A stretch of 64,000 nt of DNA from Hungatella_A sp034142505 (GTDB taxonomy: Bacteria > Bacillota > Clostridia > Lachnospirales > Lachnospiraceae). The DNA is taken from NCBI GenBank assembly GCA_034142505.1, contig JAWZDV010000065.1, positions 62,001 to 126,000 of the forward strand, in the 5' to 3' direction. Position numbers and translations under genes: made by a program. The notes beneath the pieces were generated by a model. It was not told where the DNA came from, ran no database searches, and was given only the letters and a program-made list of their open reading frames with translations. Shown here one piece after another: positions 1 through 7,530 of the stretch (the first letter of the stretch is position 1; the number at the start of each line of letters is the position of its first letter).

Positions 1-459
1 AACCCTTTGGAGGGAACAGGTGTAGTTCTGATCGATGAGCTGGAACTTCACATGCATACTTTATGGCAGCGGAAAGCGATCGGAGTTTTAAAAGAAACAT
101 TTCCTAACGTGCAATTTATTATTACGACACATTCGCCGCAGATTTTAGGTGAGGTCGATCAGGATTTTAATATTATTTCTCTTATACGGGAAGAAGAGAA
201 CATTAAATTCAATTTTATTACTTCTTTATATGGGTTGGATTCCAATACTGTGCTGGAGGATATACTTAAGACAGATTCCATGGATGGGATGTTAAAAAAT
301 AAGATTGATAGTATGTACGAATGTCTTGAAAGGCATGATTTTGATGAGGCAGAAACATTGGCGGATTTGATTGATGAAATCACGCTTCAGCGAAATACGG
401 ATACAGTAAGGGCAAGAATATTGATAAAAAAAGGAAGACGAAGAAATGCGCAGGATTAG
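1..459 (+). CDS. PtuA-like AAA ATPase, C-terminal part (Septu-type defence)
   Basis: The gene is open at the left edge; the first codons seen (N-P-L-E-G-T-G) are internal, so the TTG at 7 should not be taken as a start. What remains is the end of an SMC/OLD-like ATPase: a Walker B strand GVVLIDELELHMH, then a D-loop/H-loop region with the switch TTHSPQIL, then about 90 charged residues. It overlaps the next gene by 14 bp. That gene encodes an HNH nuclease of the PtuB kind, so the pair resembles Septu anti-phage systems, in which PtuA is the ATP-binding sensor for PtuB. The ATPase class is certain; the assignment to Septu, rather than a retron-associated variant, is inferred from the partner. 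Only the missing upstream part can show whether a reverse transcriptase precedes it. Confidence 0.75.
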   Translation, partial: NPLEGTGVVLIDELELHMHTLWQRKAIGVLKETFPNVQFIITTHSPQILGEVDQDFNIISLIREEENIKFNFITSLYGLDSNTVLEDILKTDSMDGMLKNKIDSMYECLERHDFDEAETLADLIDEITLQRNTDTVRARILIKKGRRRNAQD

Positions 460-1147
460 AAAAAAAGAAACGCCGCTGCATTTGATCAATTGGATTGATG
501 AGTTTCGGATTCGTTGTGGAGCAGAACCCTCCTATGATGATTTGGCGCAATCAGAAGAATATGGAAAATTGAAAAAAGAACTGCTTGCAGAGCAGGGATA
601 TATCTGCTGTTATTGTGAAAAAGAAGTTGGAGTACGGGCAGGGGATGGAAGTAATATCGAACATTTTATGCCAAGGCATCCAGATAAAAGAGTATTGACC
701 CCAGAAGAATGTGCAATTTGTCAGAGTGCAGAACTGGATTATGAAAATATGTTTGTCTCTTGTGGTGGAGAGGAACGGTACTCAGAAGACCACTGTAATA
801 ATACAAAGAACAATTGGTTTGATTTTCATAACTGTATTTCACCTGCATCTGAAAAAATAGATGGATTGTTCGGTTTTAGACTGAACGGAAAGATATTTGC
901 AGTGGACAACAATGTATGTGCTGAGAAGATGAGAGAAAACTTAAATCTAGATTCCTATGCACTTCGAAAGCAACGGGAAACAGCATATGATACAGTTCTG
1001 GAAGAGGAGTTTTCAGATGATACACTTCTGCAGGATGATGAGTATATCATGGAGACAATTGATATGTATCAGGAGAAAGATAAGAATGGCAGATATGAGC
1101 CGTTTTGTTCTATGATTACATATTGTTTGAGAGAGTATTTATTATAA
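446..1147 (+). CDS. PtuB-like HNH endonuclease (Septu / retron-associated HNH family)
   Basis: A 233-residue HNH nuclease. The zinc-finger-like HNH core is visible: CCYC at residues 54-57, then IEH (72-73) and a second histidine in MPRHP, then NMFVSCGG and a DHCNNTKNN segment that supplies the last histidine and asparagines. This arrangement (CxxC, EH, C, H-C-N-N-K) fits the family called retron-system putative HNH endonuclease, which includes PtuB. The start ATG lies inside the ATPase gene, with an AAGGAAG ribosome site 8 bases upstream, so translation is probably coupled. The expected role is nucleic-acid cleavage during phage infection, held in check by the ATPase. GC is clearly lower than in the neighbouring genes, consistent with acquisition by transfer. 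Confidence 0.78.
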   Translation: MRRIRKKETPLHLINWIDEFRIRCGAEPSYDDLAQSEEYGKLKKELLAEQGYICCYCEKEVGVRAGDGSNIEHFMPRHPDKRVLTPEECAICQSAELDYENMFVSCGGEERYSEDHCNNTKNNWFDFHNCISPASEKIDGLFGFRLNGKIFAVDNNVCAEKMRENLNLDSYALRKQRETAYDTVLEEEFSDDTLLQDDEYIMETIDMYQEKDKNGRYEPFCSMITYCLREYLL

Positions 1148-1161
1148 TCAGATGTATTAGC

Positions 1162-1193
1162 AACAGGGCGGGATTTGGCAATCCTACCCTGTT
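1162..1193 (+). terminator. Probable terminator between ptuB-like gene and trhA
   Basis: An inverted repeat (AACAGGG ... CCCTGTT, with an inner GGATT/AATCC stem) lies in the 60-bp gap between two convergent genes. The run after it is only weakly T-rich (ATGCATTATTTT). Confidence 0.5.
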
Positions 1194-1208
1194 ATGCATT
1201 ATTTTGGT

Positions 1209-1859
1209 TTATGCGACAAATCGGTACATCATAATATAGTGGCAGAGACTCCCGCCCATCACGAACAGATGGAAAATCTCATGGGAACCGAAGTATTTGT
1301 GTCTCGTGTTGAAGATCGGCAGCTTCAGCGCGTAGATCACACCGCCGATCGTATAGATAATGCCGCCTGCCAGCAGCCAGCCAAATGCCGCCGGCGGCAG
1401 AGCTTTCACAATTTTGCTGAAGGCCAGGACGCACACCCAGCCCATGGCGATGTAGATCACGGAGGAGAACCACTTGGGACAGGTGATCCAGCAGGCTTTG
1501 ATGATGATTCCCGCCAGGGCGATGCCCCAAACCAGGGCCAGCATGCCCCACCCGGTTTTATCGCCAAGCACTACCATACAGATCGGTGTATAGGTCCCTG
1601 CAATCAGGATAAAAATCATCATATGGTCCATCTTGCGCAGCATCTTATTCACCTTCGGTGAGATATCCAGCGTGTGGTAAATGGTGCTGGCCGCGTACAG
1701 CAGAATCATGCTGACAATAAAGATGGACAGAGCCACCAGCTGAACCTTCCCGGGTTCCCTGGATGCTTTGAGCAGTAATGGGGTGGCGGCAGCAATAGCG
1801 GCAACCATGCCGATGAAATGAGTGATAGCGCTGCCTGGATCTTTAATTTTGATACGCAT
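1209..1859 (-). CDS. trhA: TrhA/hemolysin III family membrane protein (PAQR fold)
   Basis: A 216-residue, seven-helix integral membrane protein of the PAQR/hemolysin III superfamily. Family marks are ITHFIGM near residue 13, STIYHTL near 58, RKMDHMMIFILIAGTYTP in the middle, and HEIFHLFVMGGSLCHY at the end; these histidines and the aspartate form the metal site in PAQR proteins. Bacterial members affect membrane fluidity and lipid homeostasis; the old haemolysin name is not evidence of toxicity. An AAGGAGG ribosome site precedes the ATG. A sigma-A promoter lies about 100 bp upstream. Confidence 0.88.
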   Translation of the reverse strand: MRIKIKDPGSAITHFIGMVAAIAAATPLLLKASREPGKVQLVALSIFIVSMILLYAASTIYHTLDISPKVNKMLRKMDHMMIFILIAGTYTPICMVVLGDKTGWGMLALVWGIALAGIIIKACWITCPKWFSSVIYIAMGWVCVLAFSKIVKALPPAAFGWLLAGGIIYTIGGVIYALKLPIFNTRHKYFGSHEIFHLFVMGGSLCHYIMMYRFVA

Positions 1860-1956
1860 AAAAGTTACCTCCTTAAAATTGCTGATTATAAAACCAGTAT
1901 GTAAATGTGAATATTGTCATATGTAGTATTGAATACTATATGTACTCTTTTTATAT

Positions 1957-1985
1957 ACTATACACCGCTGCGGAGAGAAAATCAA
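1957..1985 (-). promoter_or_regulatory. Promoter of trhA
   Basis: On the minus strand, TTGATT and TATAGT are separated by 17 bp (plus-strand AATCAA 1980-1985 and ACTATA 1957-1962). A partial inverted repeat (CATATGTAGTATT ... AATACTATATG, 1918-1942) lies just downstream and may be an operator or 5'-UTR hairpin. Confidence 0.6.
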
Positions 1986-2003
1986 GGTATTTCAAAAAAA
2001 ACT

Positions 2004-2033
2004 TTGATTGTTAAGAGATTTTATTTATATTAT
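2004..2033 (+). promoter_or_regulatory. Promoter of the RluA-family gene
   Basis: TTGATT (2004-2009), an 18-bp spacer and TATTAT (2028-2033), about 45 bp before the start codon. Confidence 0.5.
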
Positions 2034-2080
2034 GATAAAACAGAATCAACTACATACAGCCAGGAATGGAGAGGAAAATA

Positions 2081-2836
2081 ATGTTATCTATATTATATGA
2101 AGATAAAGACATCATCGTGGTGGAAAAACCAGTGGGAATGGAGTCCCAGGTAAGCGGCGGCTTCGCTCCCGACATGGTCAGTGAAATCAAGAAACATATC
2201 AACAGGTTATGCCCAACCGGGAAAGAACCCTATGTGGGAGTTATCCACAGACTGGACAAACCTGTGGGTGGAGTTATGGTGTACGCCAAAACGAAGAATG
2301 CCGCCGCAGCCTTGAGTAAACAGGTTCAGACAAATGAGGTGCATAAAAAGTATTATGCCGTCGTTTGTGGAAAACCTGTGGATAATGTGGGTAACTTTGT
2401 GGACTATCTGTTGAAAGACAGTGGGAAAAACCTGTCGAAAGTTGTGGAAAAGGGGATAACCGGGGCGAAACGTGCCGAATTAAGTTATATTGTGCGGGAA
2501 GTTTTGGAGAAAGACCCGGTGTTATCCCCTGCTGGTCCGGCGGCTGTGGATAACTCGTCTGCTCCCACGGCTGGTCCGCTTGCTCTGGTGGAGGTAGAGC
2601 TGCACACCGGCCGCCATCACCAGATCCGGGTGCAGTTTGCCGGTCACGGAACCCCTCTGTGGGGAGACAATCGTTACAATCCTGCATTCCAGACCAATAG
2701 TTCAGGCAAAAGGTACAATTTAGCCCTCTTTGCATACCAGCTGACCTTCCGCCACCCGAAGACCGGAAAAACCATGACCTTTACGGCAAAACCAAAGGGA
2801 ACCATCTTTCAAGCCTTCCTATCATTATCCATATAA
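2081..2836 (+). CDS. RluA-family RNA pseudouridine synthase
   Basis: A 251-residue enzyme that isomerises uridine to pseudouridine in rRNA or tRNA. The catalytic motif GVIHRLDKPVGG is at residues 53-64, with the nucleophilic Asp at 59; the family's substrate-binding segment ELHTGRHHQIRVQF occurs near 185-200. The start at 2081 is chosen over the ATG at 2066 because GGAGAGG lies 6-7 bases upstream of it and the family begins with LSILYED-type residues. No S4 domain is present, so it is a short RluA/C/D-type member. A low-complexity insert (AGPAAVDNSSAPTAGP) interrupts the C-terminal half. The target uridine cannot be told from sequence. The gene holds an unusual cluster of DnaA-box-like 9-mers, described under findings. 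Confidence 0.9.
   Translation: MLSILYEDKDIIVVEKPVGMESQVSGGFAPDMVSEIKKHINRLCPTGKEPYVGVIHRLDKPVGGVMVYAKTKNAAAALSKQVQTNEVHKKYYAVVCGKPVDNVGNFVDYLLKDSGKNLSKVVEKGITGAKRAELSYIVREVLEKDPVLSPAGPAAVDNSSAPTAGPLALVEVELHTGRHHQIRVQFAGHGTPLWGDNRYNPAFQTNSSGKRYNLALFAYQLTFRHPKTGKTMTFTAKPKGTIFQAFLSLSI
2241..2553. other. Cluster of three perfect DnaA-box 9-mers inside a coding gene
   Basis: TTATCCACA occurs exactly at 2241-2249 (plus), and as its complement TGTGGATAA at 2377-2385 and 2545-2553. One-mismatch relatives lie between them (TGTGGGTAA at 2386-2394 and two TGTGGAAAA). The sequence match is certain; binding by DnaA is not shown. Confidence 0.5.
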
Positions 2837-2908
2837 ACCAGATAATAGGAGAAAAAATCTAAATATAATACGAAAAACAGGTAAATAATTGTAATAAAGG
2901 CGAAAAAG

Positions 2909-2938
2909 TTGACTGCTTACATACATTTCCGATATAAT
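2909..2938 (+). promoter_or_regulatory. Promoter of the AbgT-family gene
   Basis: TTGACT (2909-2914), an 18-bp spacer and TATAAT (2933-2938), followed by a short leader and a GGAGGT ribosome site. Confidence 0.7.
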
Positions 2939-2984
2939 GTCCACAGGAGGGCAATGCCCGGACTGAAATCGGAGGTATGTATGA

Positions 2985-4547
2985 ATGAAAGAGACAACGA
3001 AACAGATCAATAAAAAGACACTGTTCGGCCGCTTCTTAAACGGGGTGGAGAACGTGGGTAATAGACTGCCTCACCCGATCACCATGTTTGCGCTTTTAGC
3101 CGTGGGCATCGTGCTCATATCGGGGCTTTGTGCGGCCCTTGGCGTGTCGGCCACGGGTGAGATGATTGACAGTAAGACCATGGAACTGACGGAACAGACC
3201 ATCTCCGTGGTCAGCCTGATGAACCGGGAGGGCCTGGTCTATATGCTGACCAACGTGGTGGCTAACTTCACCTCTTTTGCTCCACTGGGAGTGGTGCTGG
3301 TGACCATGCTTGGCGTGGGCTGTGCCGAGGGCAGCGGCTATCTGTCGGCGATGATGAAAAAAGCGGTGTCCGTGACGCCGGCCATGATTGTGACCCCAAT
3401 GCTGGTATTTTTGGGGGTAATGTCCAACGTGGCTTCCGATATCGGATATGTGGTACTGATTCCCATCGGCGCCATTGTGTTTATGGCTTACGGCAGACAT
3501 CCCATGGCGGGTCTGGCGGCGGCCTTTGCCGGAGTTTCCGGCGGCTTCAGCGCAAACCTGCTGGTGGGAACCTTAGATCCCATGCTGGCGGGAATCAGCA
3601 CCGAGGCGGCGGGAATGATTCGCCCGGACTATACCGTGGCGGCGACAGCCAACTGGTATTTTATGCTGGTATCCACCTTTGTCATTGTGGCGGTGGGAAC
3701 CTTTGTGACCGACAAGATTGTGGAGCCGAGACTTCGCTCCCATCACCACAGCGGGGAAGACGTGGCGTCAGCCACAGCCCTTGGCGGACACGAGAGAAAA
3801 GCCCTTGTTTGGGCTAATTTAAGTCTGCTGGCCCTGGTGCTGTTCATCGCGGCCCTGGCGCTGCCGCAGAATTCCTTCTTGAGGAATCCGGAAACCGGAA
3901 GCCTGATGACGGCCTCCCCGTTCATGGATGGGCTGATCGTGATCATCGCCCTGCTATTCTTCGTGCCGTCTATCGTCTACGGACGTGTGGCGGGAACCTA
4001 CAAAAATGAGAAGGACGTCTGCGCCCAGCTGGGTGACAACATGGCGGCGATGGGTGGATATATCGCCCTGTCCTTTGCTGCAGCCCAGTTTATCAGTTAT
4101 TTTAACTACACGAAGCTGGGTACCGTTCTCGCCTTGAAAGGTGCGGACTTCCTTAGCTCCGTCGGAGTCGGCGGCCCGGTGCTGATGATTCTCTTTGTCT
4201 TATTTGTAGCGGTGATCAACCTGCTGATGGGTTCCGCCTCCGCCAAATGGACCATTCTGGCGCCGGTATTTGTCCCCATGTTTATGCTGCTGGGATATTC
4301 CCCGGAGCTGACCCAGGTGGCCTACCGGATCGGGGACTCCTGTACCAATCTAATCACCCCGCTGATGTCCTACTTTGCTATGGTAGTAGTATTTGCCAAA
4401 AAGTATGACAAGGATTCCGGCATCGGAACTCTGATTTCCACCATGCTGCCATACAGCCTGTTCTTCATGATTGGCTGGGTGGTTCTGCTGGTGATCTGGA
4501 TGGTACTTGGCCTTCCTCTCGGCCCGGGAGCCGGTCTTTTCGTGTAA
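2985..4547 (+). CDS. AbgT-family transporter
   Basis: A 520-residue membrane protein with about 12 hydrophobic segments, of the length usual for the AbgT family. The N-terminus (ENVGNRLPHPITMFALLA) and the conserved core (GSASAKWTILAPVFVPMFMLLGYSPELTQVAYRIGDS, then NLITPLMSYF) are typical. Known members import p-aminobenzoyl-glutamate or export sulfonamide-like antimetabolites, driven by an ion gradient; which applies here is unknown, and no abgAB peptidase genes are adjacent. The start at ATG 2985 has GGAGGT 10 bases upstream. It appears to be a single-gene unit with its own promoter. Confidence 0.88.
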   Translation: MKETTKQINKKTLFGRFLNGVENVGNRLPHPITMFALLAVGIVLISGLCAALGVSATGEMIDSKTMELTEQTISVVSLMNREGLVYMLTNVVANFTSFAPLGVVLVTMLGVGCAEGSGYLSAMMKKAVSVTPAMIVTPMLVFLGVMSNVASDIGYVVLIPIGAIVFMAYGRHPMAGLAAAFAGVSGGFSANLLVGTLDPMLAGISTEAAGMIRPDYTVAATANWYFMLVSTFVIVAVGTFVTDKIVEPRLRSHHHSGEDVASATALGGHERKALVWANLSLLALVLFIAALALPQNSFLRNPETGSLMTASPFMDGLIVIIALLFFVPSIVYGRVAGTYKNEKDVCAQLGDNMAAMGGYIALSFAAAQFISYFNYTKLGTVLALKGADFLSSVGVGGPVLMILFVLFVAVINLLMGSASAKWTILAPVFVPMFMLLGYSPELTQVAYRIGDSCTNLITPLMSYFAMVVVFAKKYDKDSGIGTLISTMLPYSLFFMIGWVVLLVIWMVLGLPLGPGAGLFV

Positions 4548-4599
4548 AAGCAGTGTTTTTCAACATTTTCGACAAAAATTTACAGGATTTTTGGAATAT

Positions 4600-4629
4600 T
4601 TTACATTTCCTTTTTGTTTAAAATAGGAT
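4600..4629 (+). promoter_or_regulatory. Possible promoter of the HPr-like gene
   Basis: TTTACA (4600-4605), an 18-bp spacer and TAGGAT (4624-4629). The match is weak, but it is the best sigma-A-like pair in the gap. Confidence 0.35.
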
Positions 4630-4695
4630 ATTATGGTAACAATCATTTATGAATGAGGAAAACATATATTATAAAACGAAAGGAGTGATGCGAAA

Positions 4696-4929
4696 ATGAA
4701 TAGACATGAAATCTTACTGCGTACACAGAATGATATTGTGAACTTCGTGAATAAAATTGCGCAGTACCCTTTCAATGCTGATTTACTGTGTGGAAGCCAT
4801 GTGGTAGATGCCAAGTCCCTTCTGGGAGTTCTTGGATTCGGTATGGGAAAGGTATTGACATTACAGGTTTATGGCGATGACAGCAGTTTGCTGATGTCGG
4901 ATATCTCAGAGTATCTGGTGACGAGATAA
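4696..4929 (+). CDS. HPr-like small protein lacking the phosphorylated histidine
   Basis: A 77-residue protein whose middle (ADLLCGSHVVDAKSLLGVLGFGMGKVLTLQVYGDD) matches the HPr segment around the regulatory serine (KSIMGVMSLGV in ordinary HPr). The N-terminal GLHARPA motif that carries the phosphoryl-accepting His15 is absent; that region here reads RTQNDIVNFVNKIAQ. It therefore probably does not carry phosphate in the PTS but could still meet HPr kinase, CcpA or another partner. It stands alone, with AAAGGAG before the ATG and a hairpin after the stop. The fold assignment is fairly safe; the function is not known. Confidence 0.65.
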   Translation: MNRHEILLRTQNDIVNFVNKIAQYPFNADLLCGSHVVDAKSLLGVLGFGMGKVLTLQVYGDDSSLLMSDISEYLVTR

Positions 4930-4956
4930 CCTAAAAGATAACATAAAAAAGTACAA

Positions 4957-5016
4957 GACAGCCGTCGTACCCGGCTCTGCCTCTGAGAGGCAGTCCAGGG
5001 TAAGGCGGCTGTTTCA
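4957..5016 (+). terminator. Long hairpin after the HPr-like gene, probable terminator
   Basis: ACAGCCG ... CGGCTGT encloses a further imperfect stem and an inner CTGCCTC/GAGGCAG hairpin, followed by TTTCAAAATT. The stem is strong but the T-run is short. Confidence 0.6.
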
Positions 5017-5068
5017 AAATTACTTATCATTAAGCCGTGATTCATTAGAATTTGTAAGAAGTGATGGT

Positions 5069-5097
5069 TTGACTTTAAAAGTTTTTTGTGGTATATT
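5069..5097 (+). promoter_or_regulatory. Promoter of the small membrane protein genes
   Basis: TTGACT (5069-5074), a 17-bp spacer and TATATT (5092-5097). Confidence 0.65.
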
Positions 5098-5165
5098 GAG
5101 CATAACTATTACATATATTGGAAATAGTTAAAAAATTAACGTACATATTTACAGGAGGACGAGTT

Positions 5166-5393
5166 ATGGAAGGTAATAACAACAATGTAGTGGATAATGG
5201 TGGATTTGGCTGGGGTCTTTTAGGATTTTGTATCCCGATCGTAGGTTTGATTCTGTACCTGGTATGGAAAGGTGACAAACCAAAAACAGCAAAAGCAGCA
5301 GGGATGGGTGCTTTAATCTCCGTAATTATCGGTGTTGTTCTTTATGTATTGATGTTCGTAGTAATCGGTGTTGGCGCAGCTGCGATGTATTAA
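5166..5393 (+). CDS. Small two-helix membrane protein, unknown function
   Basis: A 75-residue protein: a polar Asn-rich N-terminus (GNNNNVVDNGG), a hydrophobic segment near residues 15-34 (WGLLGFCIPIVGLILYLVW), a short basic loop (KGDKPKTAKAA), and a second helix near 46-73. Proteins of this pattern are common in Firmicutes and have no assigned role. The start at ATG 5166 is set by AGGAGGA seven bases upstream; an in-frame ATG at 5118 has no ribosome site. It is followed 3 bases later by the next membrane gene, so the two form an operon. Confidence 0.7.
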   Translation: MEGNNNNVVDNGGFGWGLLGFCIPIVGLILYLVWKGDKPKTAKAAGMGALISVIIGVVLYVLMFVVIGVGAAAMY

Positions 5394-5396
5394 TAG

Positions 5397-5792
5397 ATGG
5401 GAAAGTTTTTGCGCATCCTGTTTGGATGCCATGGAAGAGCGGACCGTTCGTTCTTCTGCCATGGAAAACAATTTCCAATCTGTGCCAGATGTACAGGCGA
5501 GTTAATAGGAATCCTTGCGGGGATTCCTATTGCTGTATTCTGGGGCTATGGAAGCGTTTCGGTCATGCTGCTTTTGATGGCTCCCATGGTAGCGGACGGA
5601 CTTCTCCAGCTGTTGACGCCTTATGAGAGCGGGAATTACAGAAGGCTGGTTACGGGTATCTTATTCGGGATCGCGCTGATTTTCTTTTTCATCCATTTTC
5701 ACCGGACCTGTGTGCGGATTGCCACGGAGATCTTAAAGCTGCTGATCGATGATCCGGAAAAGGCAGAACGCGTGATGGCACGGTTCCTCTAA
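5397..5792 (+). CDS. DUF2085 family membrane protein
   Basis: A 131-residue protein with the DUF2085 signature: CHGRADRSFFCHGKQFPICARCTGE at residues 10-34, where paired Cys/His residues suggest a metal or redox site, followed by two or three transmembrane helices and a cytoplasmic helix at the end. Its ATG is 3 bases after the preceding stop (TAATAGATGG), so translation is probably coupled and no separate ribosome site is needed. Function is unknown for the family. A bidirectional terminator closes the operon. Confidence 0.75.
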   Translation: MGKFLRILFGCHGRADRSFFCHGKQFPICARCTGELIGILAGIPIAVFWGYGSVSVMLLLMAPMVADGLLQLLTPYESGNYRRLVTGILFGIALIFFFIHFHRTCVRIATEILKLLIDDPEKAERVMARFL

Positions 5793-5804
5793 AACTGAAA
5801 ACGA

Positions 5805-5857
5805 TAAAAAACACATCCCTTTGCCGGAAAGGACTCCGGAACCGGGATGTGTTTTTT
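5805..5857. terminator. Bidirectional intrinsic terminator
   Basis: AAAAAACACATCCC ... GGGATGTGTTTTTT with an inner CCGGA/TCCGG pair. The A-run on the left and T-run on the right let it serve both the DUF2085 operon and the convergent minus-strand ABC operon. Confidence 0.88.
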
Positions 5858-5874
5858 GTTTGACATATAATTGA

Positions 5875-7530
5875 TTACAAGCTTAAGTCCTTGCCGCCGT
5901 TCACCTTGTTAAAGATCAGCAGCGATATAACCGTCAGCGCCGTCAGAATCGTGGACAATGCCGCCGCGATGCCGTAATTGCCGCGGACAACCTCTGTGTA
6001 GACGGCAACCGTCAGCGTCTTTGTCCTGCCGGTATATAAAATGATGGCTGTGGATAACTCGCTGATCATAGTGACCCAGCTTAGAATCGCGCCGGCCACG
6101 ATGCCGGAGGTCATCATGGGAACCGTCACCTTGAAGAACGACTTCATTTTCGAAGCTCCCAGGGAGATGGCGGCTTCCTCGATACTCATAGGGATCTGCT
6201 GCAAGATCGCCACGGAGGAGCGGATGGTGTAGGGCAGACGCCGGATCACCAGCGCCACGACCATAATGAGCATGGTACCGCTGAGCAGCATCGGCCGTTT
6301 GTTAAAGCCGGTGAGCAGCGCGATACCTAAGACGGTGCCCGGCACAATGTAGGGAATCATGGAGATGATGTCCACCGTGTTGGTCAGGGCATTTTTCCGC
6401 CTTACCACCAGGTAGGCGATCAGCACCGCCAGCAGGACGATGACTACCAGCGCGCAGATCGGGATGATCAGCGTATTCTGGATACTCCGTCCCAGTTTCC
6501 CGAAAGCCGATGCGTAGCTGTCCAAAGAGTAGCCGGACACGAAGATCTTCCCCTCCGTGTTCTTAAACGAAGTATAAGTCACATAAACCTGAGGCAGAAT
6601 AGCGATGCCGACGATCACATAGGCCGCTAGATGGACCAGCACCTTCACGCCCCCCTTCGCCTCCTTCTCCTCCATGGGATGCAGGGCATTTAAGGAAAAT
6701 GAATTCCGGTTGGACACATATTTCTGTGCCAAAAAGACTACCGTGGTGACAACAATGGCAATCACCGCGATGGCCGCCGCAAACCCGTCGTTGCCGCCCA
6801 CCTCGTTGATAAACTCCGTGTAGAGCACCACCGGGAAGGTCCGGTAGCCCTCGCCGATCAGCATCGGCGTACCAAAATCTGCAAAGGATCTCATAAACAC
6901 CAGAAGGGCCGCCGCCAAAAGCGTAGGCATAATCAGCGGAATCACCACTTTGAAAAAGCATTTAAGCCCCGAACACCCCAGGTTGCTGGACGCCTCCAAC
7001 AGGGAGTTATCAATATTCTTGAGCGCTCCCTTGGCATACAGAAATACCAGCGGGAATAATTGCAGCGTCATAACCAGCACAATCCCTCCAAACCCATAGA
7101 TATCCGGAATGGTAATGCCGATATTTTTAAAAAATGTTGTGATCACACCGCTTCTGCCAAGCAGCAGAATCCAGGAATAAGCCCCAATAAACGGCGCCGA
7201 CATGGACGCCACGATAATCAGGATGTTTAATAGCGATTTCCCCTTGATCTTATAGAGGGAAAATACATAAGCCAGCGGCACCCCGATCACAATGGATAAA
7301 AAGGTGGATGCCAGAGACACTTTGAAGCTGTTGATCAGTGTATTAAAGTAATAGCTCTTCGAGAAGAACTTGGAAAAGTTGGCCATGGTTAGCTGGCCCG
7401 TCTCCCCGTCGATGACGGACTGCTGGATCAAGTGGGCCATGGGATAAATCAAAAACAGCGCATATACCGCGATCATGCACAGAGTGATGATACCCCAGAT
7501 ATCCAGGCGGAATTTATTATTATCCTTCAT
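5875..7530 (-). CDS. Fused ABC transporter permease (FbpB/AfuB type)
   Basis: A 551-residue membrane protein made of two concatenated binding-protein-dependent permease domains, each with an EAA loop (LLEASSNLGCSGLKCFFKVVIPL in the first half, SIEEAAISLGASKMKSFFKVTVPM in the second). Such fused permeases serve importers for iron(III), hexose phosphates (AfuABC) or 2-aminoethylphosphonate. The start is placed at ATG 7530 because AAGGAG lies 8 bases before it; an earlier in-frame GTG at 7539 overlaps that site. It overlaps the end of the ATPase gene by 11 bp and is the last gene of the minus-strand operon. Confidence 0.85.
   Translation of the reverse strand: MKDNNKFRLDIWGIITLCMIAVYALFLIYPMAHLIQQSVIDGETGQLTMANFSKFFSKSYYFNTLINSFKVSLASTFLSIVIGVPLAYVFSLYKIKGKSLLNILIIVASMSAPFIGAYSWILLLGRSGVITTFFKNIGITIPDIYGFGGIVLVMTLQLFPLVFLYAKGALKNIDNSLLEASSNLGCSGLKCFFKVVIPLIMPTLLAAALLVFMRSFADFGTPMLIGEGYRTFPVVLYTEFINEVGGNDGFAAAIAVIAIVVTTVVFLAQKYVSNRNSFSLNALHPMEEKEAKGGVKVLVHLAAYVIVGIAILPQVYVTYTSFKNTEGKIFVSGYSLDSYASAFGKLGRSIQNTLIIPICALVVIVLLAVLIAYLVVRRKNALTNTVDIISMIPYIVPGTVLGIALLTGFNKRPMLLSGTMLIMVVALVIRRLPYTIRSSVAILQQIPMSIEEAAISLGASKMKSFFKVTVPMMTSGIVAGAILSWVTMISELSTAIILYTGRTKTLTVAVYTEVVRGNYGIAAALSTILTALTVISLLIFNKVNGGKDLSL

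Noticed and set aside
1194..1661. Plus-strand reading frame across the trhA gene
   Set aside because: It is antisense to a clear seven-helix TrhA gene with promoter and ribosome site, and its His/Asp/Gln-rich translation matches no family.
2241..2553. Replication origin at the DnaA-box cluster
   Set aside because: There is no AT-rich unwinding region, no dnaA or dnaN nearby, and the boxes lie within a coding gene; only a titration-type role is left open.
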